A stretch of DNA of 64,000 bases, taken from contig DFLT01000003.1 in assembly GCA_002375465.1 (NCBI GenBank), positions 124,001 to 188,000 of the forward strand, given 5' to 3'. The translations under genes and the position numbers were made by a program. Below the pieces are notes generated by a model. That model did no database searches. It was not told where the DNA came from and saw only the letters and a list, made by a program, of their open reading frames with translations. This stretch comes from Alphaproteobacteria bacterium UBA3612 (lineage in GTDB: Bacteria; Pseudomonadota; Alphaproteobacteria; Sphingomonadales; Sphingomonadaceae). Below, one piece after another: positions 53,835-61,975 of this stretch (its first letter is position 1; every line of letters begins with the position of its first letter).

Positions 53835-55204
53835 TGCAGACGCCCGCGGCGCGCGATCATGAAAATCTCGTCATTGAACCACAGACCACCATGGCGCTGC
53901 AGCACGCTGCGGGTCGCCTCAAGATATTTGTCATTCGCCAATGCAGAGGCCATTCTCTTGTCTTCGATCTGCGCGACATAGCTGGCGGCGTTCCAGGCAC
54001 CGAACAAAGTGGAACTGCCGATCGGCATATCCTCACTGATTTCCGAGGGCAGCGCGCGGATGTCGTAACGGAATAGGGCCTGTTCGTCGGTCAGGTCGAG
54101 AAAGCGGTAATCCCGCGCTGCCGGTCCCAAATCATCCGCCACGGCATCCATGATCGTTTTTCGATCGGTGTCGAACGGGTTTTCGTCGGGCCAGATCTGG
54201 CGGATGATCTCCATGCCGGGGTCATTTCCATGGCTGTGAATGCCCATCAACGTGCCGTTCGGGCGCAATGCCTTCACAAGCGGCGTGACGACGCGCCCGG
54301 TTTTGAATTCCAGCGGCGCGCGAGCGCGATACGGCTGCGACAGCAGGACGAAATCGAAATTCGCCTCCGCATAACCGCGCCTTGGCACAATTGGATTCAG
54401 CATGAAGCCATGATCCTTGCGATAAAGGATCAGGACCACGGGCGTCTTGTAGAGGGGATTGCCGGTGGAGGACGCAATGCGCGTTTGCCAATGCTGCGCC
54501 AGGAATGGCTCAAGCTGCGATATCTGCTCCTCGAATTCGCCGGCGGAGGTTCCTTCGAGGGCGACCTCCTTCCACACCATGTTACTGGCGGCGGCCGCAT
54601 TTTCGGGCTGCAGATTCGCGGCCTCTGAATATTTCAGGTTGGTCATGACCAGGACCGTGGCGGAATGTTCGCGCAGGCGATCCGGCATTTTTTCAAGGGT
54701 CAGACGGATATTCTCCATGCTGATTTCCTTGGCGACCACGTAAAATGGGACCCAGGGATGGCGCCGGTGCAGTCCGCGCAACATGCGCGCCAGCGTGGTG
54801 CCGTCGCCTGCGCCGCCATCGAACAGTCGAATTGCGGGCGGGCGCGGTTGTGTGCGGCTGATCTCCTCAACCGCCCGGTCGGCGATGATGTGCTTTTCGG
54901 TCGTCGTATTGACGAACATCAGATATTTCTGACGATTATCGTAAAAGCGGAATGTCTGTTCGGGGCGCAATTCCGTTCGCAGGCCACGGATGCCGGAGCG
55001 CAGGGCATCCGCCGACGCGCCACCCTGCTCCTCGATAAACCTGTGGACCCGCTCGACCGTCTGGATGGTGACACGGCCACCCTGCTGCAGCCGGGTCACA
55101 AGCTTGCCGTCGTTGACAGCCAGCCGACCAAAGGTCGACTGAGCCATCTTCATGCGGCGGCAGGCATGGTCTATTTGTTCAAGCAGTACTTCTGCGTCAT
55201 TCAC
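53831..55204 (-). CDS. HTH domain fused to a class I methyltransferase-like domain
   Basis: 457 residues. Residues 4-60 form an XRE-like helix-turn-helix (LLEQIDHACRRMKMAQSTFG, then LQQGGRVTIQTVERVHRFI). From 85 on it matches the gene at 39817: FRFYDNRQKYLMFVNT, FDGGAGDGTT (128-137), AKEISMENIRLTLEKMPDRL, FDFVLLSQPY and GTLMGIHSHG. The start at 55204 overlaps the flavin reductase stop by eight bases. It could be a DNA-binding regulator whose second domain senses SAM or a pathway ligand, or an enzyme with a retained DNA-binding part. I know of no named family for this fusion. Confidence 0.7.
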   Translation of the reverse strand: MNDAEVLLEQIDHACRRMKMAQSTFGRLAVNDGKLVTRLQQGGRVTIQTVERVHRFIEEQGGASADALRSGIRGLRTELRPEQTFRFYDNRQKYLMFVNTTTEKHIIADRAVEEISRTQPRPPAIRLFDGGAGDGTTLARMLRGLHRRHPWVPFYVVAKEISMENIRLTLEKMPDRLREHSATVLVMTNLKYSEAANLQPENAAAASNMVWKEVALEGTSAGEFEEQISQLEPFLAQHWQTRIASSTGNPLYKTPVVLILYRKDHGFMLNPIVPRRGYAEANFDFVLLSQPYRARAPLEFKTGRVVTPLVKALRPNGTLMGIHSHGNDPGMEIIRQIWPDENPFDTDRKTIMDAVADDLGPAARDYRFLDLTDEQALFRYDIRALPSEISEDMPIGSSTLFGAWNAASYVAQIEDKRMASALANDKYLEATRSVLQRHGGLWFNDEIFMIARRGRLQ

Positions 55205-55742
55205 CTTGCGCCGCCGTCCCTTCCGGCGCCAGCGGACATGCCCGGGTATAGCAGCCGTCCAGATAGATCAGTGGATCGACGTCTCCGCAAATTCGCACCT
55301 CGTCGACGCGTCCGATGATGATCGCATGCGTCCCATATTCCAATATGTCCTGATATTCGCATACGAAATTCGCCTGCCCCTCGCGCAGCAGAGGCGTCCC
55401 GCACGCGGCGGAATCCCAATGTCCAAGCCGAAACCGCGCCTCCCCCTTATTATCGCCGAAGCAGGCCTGGGAAATATTGGCCTGGTCGGAATGAAGGATA
55501 TTGACGCAAAAGTTCGAACGCAGCGACAGCGGCTCGTACAGGCTGGCATTGCGATTGACGCAGACCAGCAGGGACGGCGGATCCATGCTCAGTTCGCTGA
55601 CGGCGGTGGCGGTCATCGCCCACCGCTTTTCCCCATGCCATGCAGTGATGACGGCAACGGCCTTGCCCAGACGGCGAAGGCCCATTCGCATTTGTTCCGG
55701 CAAGGGCAGGTCCGCGAAATTCTCAATAGTCGTTGCCATCAT
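55197..55742 (-). CDS. Flavin reductase (HpaC-like)
   Basis: 181 residues with the flavin-reductase-like FMN-binding split barrel: AVAVITAWHGEKRWAMTATAVSELSMDPPSLLVCVNRNAS, a conserved NFCVNIL segment, and DGCYTRA near the end. Such proteins use NAD(P)H to reduce free FMN/FAD for partner monooxygenases. Two LLM monooxygenases lie in the same run of genes. Its start overlaps the end of ribB by 20 bp. A second ATG one codon later is equally possible. Confidence 0.88.
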   Translation of the reverse strand: MMATTIENFADLPLPEQMRMGLRRLGKAVAVITAWHGEKRWAMTATAVSELSMDPPSLLVCVNRNASLYEPLSLRSNFCVNILHSDQANISQACFGDNKGEARFRLGHWDSAACGTPLLREGQANFVCEYQDILEYGTHAIIIGRVDEVRICGDVDPLIYLDGCYTRACPLAPEGTAAQGE

Positions 55743-56871
55743 CGCTAAGCCTTTCTCTGCCAGTGATGTTGAGTCCGTACCCCTCGATGCCGGACAGGCG
55801 CGCCTCGCTGTCAGTCAACAGGGTGATGTCGCGCACTCCGAGGTCCAGCAAGATTTGCGCGCCTACGCCGTAGTCGCGGATGCGCTGGTCGCTGGTCGGC
55901 AGGGCTGAATTCGTCCGCCTTTCCGACACAGCCTTGGCCGAAGGGTCGCGAATGAACACCATGACGCCGGGATCATCGCTCTGTCCGATCCGGGTCAGCG
56001 CGCGCGCCACATATTCCCGCCGCGCAGTAGGAGGGCCAAGAAGATCCGAGACCAGATCCATACGGTGCATTCGCACCAATGTCGGCCGGTCGGCGGCGAT
56101 CGATCCGCGCACCAGCGCAACGTGCTCCAGATCGTCGATCAGGCTGCGAAACACTGTCAGCCGAAAATCGTCGCCATAGATGGTTTCGAACTCTTCCTCG
56201 TGGACACGGGCGACCGACCGTTCCGTGCGGCGGCGATAGCTGATCAGGTCGGCAATCGTGCCGATCGGCAAATCATGCTCGCGCGAAAATTCGATCAGCT
56301 GCGGCATGCGTGCCATGGTGCCGTCTTCGTTCAATATCTCGCAGATGACACCAGCCGGCAGCACGCCGGCCAGGCGCGAAACATCGACGGCGGCTTCTGT
56401 ATGGCCTGCACGCACCAGCACCCCGCCAGTGCGCGCGACCAGCGGAAAGACATGGCCGGGGGACACCACATCGTCGCATCCCTTTGATGGATCGATGGCG
56501 ACCGCGATGGTCTGGGCGCGATCATGCGCAGAAATGCCGGTGGTAACGCCTTCCCGCGCCTCTATCGAGACCGTGAAGGCGGTGCGGTGGCCGGAGCGGT
56601 TTTCCGCCACCATTGGAGGCAAACGCAGGGTTTGCGCCCGCTCCGATGACAGAGCGAGGCAAATCAGGCCGCGGGCGTGCCGCGCCATGAAATTGATCGC
56701 CGCGGGCGTCGCGAACTGCGCCGGAATGATGACGTCGCCCTCATTCTCGCGATCCTCGGCATCGACCAGAATATACGGCCTGCCGTTCCGCGCCGCCTCG
56801 ATAATATCTTCAATAGGGGATACGGCCGACGGAGTGCCGGTGTCCGTAATCTCCGCTTCCTCAGTAAGCAC
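55723..56871 (-). CDS. ribB: 3,4-dihydroxy-2-butanone 4-phosphate synthase with degenerate GTP cyclohydrolase II domain
   Basis: 382 residues from GTG 56871, chosen because GGAGGAATCTG precedes it inside the CMD gene end. The RibB half is complete: DAEDRENEGD, GHRTAFTVSIEAREGVTTGISAHDRA and PGHVFPLVARTGGVLVRAGHTEAAVD. The C-terminal half aligns with GTP cyclohydrolase II, but the zinc cysteines and GSxRCDC motif are gone (region reads VRMHRMDLVSDLLG), so that activity is not expected. The enzyme turns ribulose 5-phosphate into a riboflavin precursor. In this catabolic operon it probably boosts FMN supply for the LLM monooxygenases. Confidence 0.88.
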   Translation of the reverse strand: MLTEEAEITDTGTPSAVSPIEDIIEAARNGRPYILVDAEDRENEGDVIIPAQFATPAAINFMARHARGLICLALSSERAQTLRLPPMVAENRSGHRTAFTVSIEAREGVTTGISAHDRAQTIAVAIDPSKGCDDVVSPGHVFPLVARTGGVLVRAGHTEAAVDVSRLAGVLPAGVICEILNEDGTMARMPQLIEFSREHDLPIGTIADLISYRRRTERSVARVHEEEFETIYGDDFRLTVFRSLIDDLEHVALVRGSIAADRPTLVRMHRMDLVSDLLGPPTARREYVARALTRIGQSDDPGVMVFIRDPSAKAVSERRTNSALPTSDQRIRDYGVGAQILLDLGVRDITLLTDSEARLSGIEGYGLNITGRERLSDDGNDY

Positions 56872-57241
56872 CAGATTCCTCCAGGGCCTGCCGGACGTGG
56901 CGCCAGCTATCCGAGACGGAGGGAAGCCCCGTGTAGATCGACGCGTGAACGAGGATCTCGCGCAACTCCTCCTTGGTAACGCCATTGGCAAGGGCGCCCT
57001 TCACATGATTGCGCAGCTGGTCGGGGCGCGACTGGCCGATCAGCATGGCGATGGTCAGCATGCTGCGCGTGCGCCGGTCGAGGCCGGGGCGGCTCCACAC
57101 GTCACCGAAGCACAGACGGGTGACCAAATCCTGTAATGGATCGGTGAAATCGTCAGCCTCGTCTATACCGCGCACGCCCGGTTCGCCGAACATATCCTGC
57201 CGCATGGCGCGACCGCGTTCGTAAAGCTCATCCTTTTTCAA
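56861..57241 (-). CDS. Carboxymuconolactone-decarboxylase-like protein
   Basis: 126 residues with a PcaC-like lead (RGRAMRQDMFGEPGVRGIDEADDF) and core RRTRSMLTIAMLIGQSRPDQLRNHVKGALANGVTKEELREIL. It is a paralogue of the gene at 30453 and, like it, sits beside an HSL-type esterase. Its end overlaps the GTG of ribB by 11 bp. It probably acts on a carboxylated lactone or enol intermediate. The direct reaction is not shown by sequence. Confidence 0.83.
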   Translation of the reverse strand: MKKDELYERGRAMRQDMFGEPGVRGIDEADDFTDPLQDLVTRLCFGDVWSRPGLDRRTRSMLTIAMLIGQSRPDQLRNHVKGALANGVTKEELREILVHASIYTGLPSVSDSWRHVRQALEESGAY

Positions 57242-57262
57242 GATCGTCTCCTTCTCCGCCCA

Positions 57263-58222
57263 TCAGGCGGATATTTGTGATGTGAGGGCCGGCATCGTTT
57301 GGACGGCCAGGCGAACTTCTTCTCGGACAGCTGGCGACACGCCGGCAGCGCGCAGAAATCCGTGGATCATGCCGGGCGCGATCCGAAAGGTAACGGGCAC
57401 CGACGCAGCGGCGAGTTTCTGTTCAAGCCGCCGGGCATCGTGCAGCAGCGGATCATGTTCTGCCGCGACGATATGGATCGGCGGCAACCCTGACAGGTCG
57501 CTGCGATCGACCGGTGCAGGGCCGCCATCCGGGCCGCCGCATTCGCGAAACAGCCGCGTATAATTTTCGATGCGATCGGGGGTAAGTAGCGGGTCGAGCG
57601 CACCCCGATAGGCTGGATCGCCACCATCCATGGCAATTGCGCCATAAAATAGCAGCAGCGCCGAGGGGGCTTTCTGTCCGTCCGCGTCGCAGGCGTTGGC
57701 GGCGCTGACGAGCGCAAAAAGGGCGCCGACGCTGTCTCCGGCAAGGAACAGCGCGTCCGGGTCCGCGCCCAGCAATCCCGCATTGCGGCACACCCAGGCA
57801 AAGGCTTCATCACAATCCGCCTGCGCGGCAGAATAGGTGTTTTCCGGCAAACGCCGATATTCCACGCTGACGACGATGGCGCCCGCTGCGTGGGCAAGTT
57901 CCGAAGCGACGATGTCGAAACTTTCGATACTGCCGAGGGCGAAGCCGCCACCATGGAAGTAGCAGATCGCGGGCCGCTCGCCCTGGCCGCCCGGATCGAA
58001 GACGCGGACCGGCACTTCGCGGCCGGGCAACGCAATCGCGGTGTCGAAGCGGCGAATGTGTCGCTCGTGCGGTCCGTTGAACCGCCCCGCCGTCAGATCG
58101 CCGTTCAGGCGCATTCCCGATAAGTCGGCCGCCGCTGGCTGGGCGCGAAACAGCTCGACATAGCGGGCGATGCCCTCGGCCAGATGAGGTGCATCGCTTC
58201 GGACGGGCTGGGCCGTGGCCAT
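57263..58222 (-). CDS. HSL-family alpha/beta hydrolase (esterase)
   Basis: 319 residues with oxyanion HGGG in CYFHGGGFALGS, the nucleophile in LAGDSVGALF, an Asp in VAAEHDPLL and the His in GMIHGFLRA. It is a paralogue of the esterase at 29510 (SIESFD/SIESYD, VEYRRLPE/VGYRRLPE). The ATG shares its first base with the stop of the LLM gene (TGATG), so translation is coupled. It is cytoplasmic and likely cleaves an ester made by the LLM monooxygenase if that acts as a Baeyer-Villiger enzyme. That order is inference. Confidence 0.86.
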   Translation of the reverse strand: MATAQPVRSDAPHLAEGIARYVELFRAQPAAADLSGMRLNGDLTAGRFNGPHERHIRRFDTAIALPGREVPVRVFDPGGQGERPAICYFHGGGFALGSIESFDIVASELAHAAGAIVVSVEYRRLPENTYSAAQADCDEAFAWVCRNAGLLGADPDALFLAGDSVGALFALVSAANACDADGQKAPSALLLFYGAIAMDGGDPAYRGALDPLLTPDRIENYTRLFRECGGPDGGPAPVDRSDLSGLPPIHIVAAEHDPLLHDARRLEQKLAAASVPVTFRIAPGMIHGFLRAAGVSPAVREEVRLAVQTMPALTSQISA

Positions 58223-59415
58223 CAGCCGACCGCTTCGTACCGTACGTCTTCGACGGGTACGTCCGTCAGTTCAGCCAGGCGCGGCGCGACTTCGCGGGCA
58301 AAGAGGGTCAAATTGTCGACCGTGTCCTCATGGCCCAGTTCGCCCGCCTGCCCCATCATCAACAGATTGCCGAAACCGCCTGTCTCGTCATGGAAACGGG
58401 CGAGCTGTTCATAAACCTCGTCCGGCGTTCCCACGAACATCAGGCCCGCCTCCATATATTCCTCGATAGAACCATCGACGGGCAGCGGCTTGCCATTTCG
58501 CATCTTTGGCCGCATCGCGTTCGGGTCCGATTTTACCATGCGGACATTTGCCTCCACCGGATTGAACCCGCGCGGATTGCGGAATTGCGGGTCGAGCCTG
58601 GCCGCCGTGGTGAAATAGCTTTTCATTTCCTCAGCGCGCCGAAACGCCGTCTTGCGATCCGAAGCGCAGGCGATGAGCGCCAGATAAGCCAGCTTGTCGC
58701 GTTCCGGCTGCCGCCCGAATTGCTCGGCATATGCCTCACGATACCCGGCGAACACCGACCGGGCGATGGCGCCCGACAGGAATGTCGCGCAGGTATAGCC
58801 CAGCTTACCGTAAATGCGTCCGCTCGACGCGCTGGATGCAGTCATCCAGATTGGCGGGTGCGGCTGCTGGATCGGGCGCGGCCACATGCTGGCCGTACGA
58901 TAATGAAAATGCTCGCCTTCCCAGGAAAAATTGTCACCTTCATTTCCCAGTGCCGCGAGGATCAGGTCATGAGCCTCCCAGAAGCGGTCCATGAAGCCCG
59001 TGGGCTGGCGGTTCGACATGAAAAGCTCGTAGGACGCCCCCTTGACCAGACCGACTTCGAGCCGCCCGCCGGACAGCGCGTCGACCATCGCGATTTCCTC
59101 TGCCACTCGTAGCGGGTTGGAACGGTTCGCGAGCGGAATGCCGAGAGCGAGAAGCCGTGCATTCTGTGTCTGCCGCGCCAGGATCGCCAACGTCGTCATG
59201 CAGGACGTCGACATGCATGTCGCCGCCGCATGATGCTCGTTCACCATGATGTTTAGCCCAAGCTCGTCGGCGAGCAGATATTCGTCGAGATAGCGGTTGA
59301 GCAATTGCCCGGCCGTCTGCGGGTCGCAATGATGCTGCGGCAGGGTGACGCGCATCGCGCCGGGAACCTCGAAAGCGGGGTGGTAGGCCTGCTCGCTGAA
59401 CTGCCAGACTTTCAT
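58222..59415 (-). CDS. LLM-class (luciferase-like) FMNH2-dependent monooxygenase
   Basis: 397 residues with MKVWQFSEQAYHP, LGLNIMVNEHHAA and RVAEEIAMVDALSGGRLEVGLVKG as family markers. It is paralogous in fold, but not close in sequence, to the enzyme at 50330. The two-component mechanism needs FMNH2 from a reductase, supplied by the gene at 55197 in the same operon. Its stop is fused to the esterase start. It may add oxygen to a ring or ketone of the pathway substrate. Confidence 0.86.
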   Translation of the reverse strand: MKVWQFSEQAYHPAFEVPGAMRVTLPQHHCDPQTAGQLLNRYLDEYLLADELGLNIMVNEHHAAATCMSTSCMTTLAILARQTQNARLLALGIPLANRSNPLRVAEEIAMVDALSGGRLEVGLVKGASYELFMSNRQPTGFMDRFWEAHDLILAALGNEGDNFSWEGEHFHYRTASMWPRPIQQPHPPIWMTASSASSGRIYGKLGYTCATFLSGAIARSVFAGYREAYAEQFGRQPERDKLAYLALIACASDRKTAFRRAEEMKSYFTTAARLDPQFRNPRGFNPVEANVRMVKSDPNAMRPKMRNGKPLPVDGSIEEYMEAGLMFVGTPDEVYEQLARFHDETGGFGNLLMMGQAGELGHEDTVDNLTLFAREVAPRLAELTDVPVEDVRYEAVG

Positions 59416-59425
59416 GCCGATCTCC

Positions 59426-60235
59426 TCAGGCTTTGTTTTTGACGCCAGCGAAATCGCCGATCAGCTTACCGAGTTGCTCGGGCTGGTCGGCGTGGACGCA
59501 GTGCCCTGCGTCCGCAATCTCGCGGACCTCGGCCCGGGGCAGCGCCTTTGCAAAGCGGGTGCGGTATTCGCTGCGAACCAGGCGGTCATCCGCCCCCCAC
59601 ACGATCATGGTGGGGCAGACGATACGATGCAGGCGGCCGGACAGCTTCGGATTGAACATGTAGGGCGACCAGCCATAGAGGCTGAGCGCCTCCTCCCCGC
59701 GCATTTCACGGCGCAGACGATCCTCCGGAAGGGCGCTGAGTTCTGGCTCGTAGCGGCCAATGCGCTCGTTCAACTCGCGCCGGGACAGCATGAAGATGTC
59801 GGTGACGTGGCTTTCGCGGCGGTGCGACGTACGCAGTCCAAGCGGCGAAATCAGAACGAGTTCCGAGGCGCGGCCGGGTTCTTTCGTCAGCGTTTCCGCT
59901 GCCACCCAGCTGCCGAACGAAGAGCCGACCACCGTTGGCCGCTCCAGCCGCAGCGCAGCCATCAGGTCGAGGTAAAAATAGCCAAGATCATCCACCCGGT
60001 CGAGATTTTCGGGACGCTGAGAAGCGCCAAAGCCCGGGTGCCACGGCGCATAGACGCAGTAAGATCGCGCAAGCTCTCGCAACAACGGCGCGGCGCCCTC
60101 GACGCCGTCAATTCCGTGCAGGAACAGCAAGGGAGCGCCGGACCCGGCAGTGAACAGCTCCACGTCCGTGCCCAGGACATCGAGCGTCGATATCGTTCCG
60201 AAATCCAGCTCCTGAAGTGCCGTCGCGGTCATCAT
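59426..60235 (-). CDS. Alpha/beta hydrolase of the meta-cleavage-product (MhpC/BphD) type
   Basis: 269 residues from ATG 60235. A frame reaching 60277 adds 14 residues, and GGAA and GGGAAG lie in between. Core motifs are VVGSSFGSWVA (nucleophile), VVWGADDRLV (Asp) and DAGHCVHADQPEQL (His), plus WHPGFGASQRP near the oxyanion hole. This fits C-C bond hydrolases of extradiol pathways, although esterases look similar. It is the first gene of the nine-gene operon and is divergent from the LysR gene. Confidence 0.83.
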   Translation of the reverse strand: MMTATALQELDFGTISTLDVLGTDVELFTAGSGAPLLFLHGIDGVEGAAPLLRELARSYCVYAPWHPGFGASQRPENLDRVDDLGYFYLDLMAALRLERPTVVGSSFGSWVAAETLTKEPGRASELVLISPLGLRTSHRRESHVTDIFMLSRRELNERIGRYEPELSALPEDRLRREMRGEEALSLYGWSPYMFNPKLSGRLHRIVCPTMIVWGADDRLVRSEYRTRFAKALPRAEVREIADAGHCVHADQPEQLGKLIGDFAGVKNKA

Positions 60236-60280
60236 CGCTTCCCAAGGTTCCTTCTTTGCGATGAAACTCTCTTTCAATGA

Positions 60281-60336
60281 CCGATAGGTCCAATTCTTTG
60301 TTATTGATCTTTCGATAACCGAAAGGCATCTATCGG
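60281..60336. promoter_or_regulatory. LysR-type regulatory region
   Basis: Two nested inverted repeats lie in the gap between the C-C hydrolase and the LysR gene. CCGATAG (60281) mirrors CTATCGG (60330), 42 bp apart. Inside, CTTTCG (60309) and CGAAAG (60320) are split by ATAAC. The inner one has the size of a LysR activation box and lies 14 bp before the LysR start, as expected for autoregulation and divergent control. Confidence 0.6.
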
Positions 60337-60338
60337 CG

Positions 60339-61253
60339 ATGGAGCTTCGCCATCTTCGCTATTTCCGCGCCATAGGGCGGGAGGAGCATTTCGGCCGCGC
60401 GGCCCTGCAGCTGCGCGTGGCACAGCCGGCTCTGACTCGGCAGATCCGCGACCTGGAGGAGGAACTGGGCGTCGAGCTGTTCGAACGGCTGCCCCGCGGC
60501 GTCAGGCTATCGGACGCCGGTCATGTCTTTCTGCGCGAAACCGAAGAAATACTGTCGCAGGTGGACCGCGCCGTCGATCGCGCCCGCAAGCTGGCGAGCG
60601 GCCACATCGGCACCATTCGCGTGGGGTTGAGCGAGATCATTTCCGGCCATGATTTCATATCCAATGGACTGCGCGCCTTTCGCGAGCGCGAACCCGGCGT
60701 GGTTCTGGACCTGAGATCGATGAGCTCGATGCAGCAGATCATGGCGATCAAGGACGGGCTGCTGGACGCAGGAATTGTTTACGACGCGCATATCGACGAT
60801 CGCGATGCGGCGCTGCTGGCGCAAAGCCATCTGGGTAACGGCCGAACAATGCTGGCGGTGCACGACGGCCATCGCCTGGCAGAACGTGCGTCCGTCGCCA
60901 TGGCGGAGCTGAGCGAGGAGCCGGTGTTGTGGCCGACGCGCAAAACCGCGCCCGGCTATTACGACCGGCTGATGGCGGCATGTCTGGCTGCGGGGGATCC
61001 ACCGCGCGTGGTGCAGGAATGCACGACCAATTCCATCATGCTGAGCCTGGTCGCGGCCGGCATGGGCATCGGATTCGTCACCGCGACGCCGCCCCTTTCC
61101 ACCTTTCATAACATCCGACTGGTGCCGATCACCGACCTGGACCTGAGTTTCGACGTCTTGCTCGTATCCAGAATTCGTGACAATTCCGCCGCCCTGCACC
61201 GCTTCGTTGAAATGCTGAGTGGCGATCGAGAACTGGCCTCTGGTTCAGATTAA
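60339..61253 (+). CDS. LysR-family transcriptional regulator
   Basis: 304 residues: a typical N-terminal winged helix-turn-helix (MELRHLRYFRAIGREEHFGRAA, PALTRQIRDLEEELGVELFER) and a co-inducer-binding domain that begins around residue 90 (IGTIRVGLSEI). It is divergent from the large minus-strand operon starting at 60235, so it is the best candidate for its activator. The co-inducer is probably an aromatic acid or ring-cleavage product. Confidence 0.92.
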   Translation: MELRHLRYFRAIGREEHFGRAALQLRVAQPALTRQIRDLEEELGVELFERLPRGVRLSDAGHVFLRETEEILSQVDRAVDRARKLASGHIGTIRVGLSEIISGHDFISNGLRAFREREPGVVLDLRSMSSMQQIMAIKDGLLDAGIVYDAHIDDRDAALLAQSHLGNGRTMLAVHDGHRLAERASVAMAELSEEPVLWPTRKTAPGYYDRLMAACLAAGDPPRVVQECTTNSIMLSLVAAGMGIGFVTATPPLSTFHNIRLVPITDLDLSFDVLLVSRIRDNSAALHRFVEMLSGDRELASGSD

Positions 61254-61281
61254 CTGACGCCGTCGGATCCCCAATTTGTGG

Positions 61282-61311
61282 TTGACAAGCGGTTACTGCT
61301 GCCGATGCTAT
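61282..61311 (+). promoter_or_regulatory. Sigma-70-type promoter of the VOC gene
   Basis: TTGACA at 61282 and TGCTAT at 61306, 18 bp apart, lie 45 bp before the ATG at 61356. A consensus -35 and a good -10 are unusual in this GC-rich region, so this is a plausible strong promoter. Confidence 0.6.
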
Positions 61312-61355
61312 TGGCGCACGGGCATCGTCCTGCTGACCCAATTTTCGAGGATATC

Positions 61356-61877
61356 ATGACAGACGCACGAAAGCTTAATGGGCTGTATCACTTCGCCTAT
61401 CCTTGCAGGGACGCTGAGGAGACGCGGCATTTCTATGAGGATATTCTGGGATTACCTCTCGTCAATTGCATGATTAGCGAAAAGGTGCCGAGTACTGGCG
61501 AAGAGCAGCCTTATGTTCACTTTTTCTTTGAATTGGGCGACGGCTCGTACATCGCGTTCTTTGACCTCGGGCATAATGAGAAACCCGAGCCATCGCCGAA
61601 CACGCCTGCGTGGGTAGAGCATTTTGCCATGGAGACCGACAGCGTCGAAAATGTCGAGGCCATGCAGAAACGGCTGGCAGAGCATGGCGTCGAGACCACG
61701 CCCGTCGTCGATCATGGATTCGTTCGCTCGGTATATTTCTTCGACCCGAACGGACTGCGCCTTGAAATCGGCACTCGCACGGAAGAGCCGGGTTTTCTGA
61801 AGAAGGCCGCGGACGAGGCGCACGATATACTGAACAGCTGGACGAAGCGGAAGCAGGCCCTGCTGGAATCCGCCTGA
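61356..61877 (+). CDS. VOC-family protein (glyoxalase/dioxygenase fold)
   Basis: 173 residues from ATG 61356, with GAGGATATC upstream. An ATG at 61278 would overlap the promoter. It has one VOC module pair: GLYHFAYPCRDAEETRHFYEDILGLP and, in the second half, WVEHFAMETDSVENV, DHGFVRSVYFFDPNGLRLEIGTR. A His in YHFAYP, a His in VEHFAM and a Glu in LRLEIG could form a metal site. It is shorter than the extradiol enzyme at 49338 and may be an isomerase, a lyase or a small dioxygenase. Confidence 0.8.
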   Translation: MTDARKLNGLYHFAYPCRDAEETRHFYEDILGLPLVNCMISEKVPSTGEEQPYVHFFFELGDGSYIAFFDLGHNEKPEPSPNTPAWVEHFAMETDSVENVEAMQKRLAEHGVETTPVVDHGFVRSVYFFDPNGLRLEIGTRTEEPGFLKKAADEAHDILNSWTKRKQALLESA

Positions 61878-61975
61878 TCCCCTGTTGCGACTGCCTGCGG
61901 AGAGGATCGCCATAAACTGGACAGAAGCACCACGTCCCGGCAGGAAGGCGCGACCATAATCGGGCGAAGGTTTTA

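Noticed and set aside
55723..56400. Active GTP cyclohydrolase II
   Set aside because: The zinc-binding cysteines and catalytic loop are missing from this half of the RibB protein.
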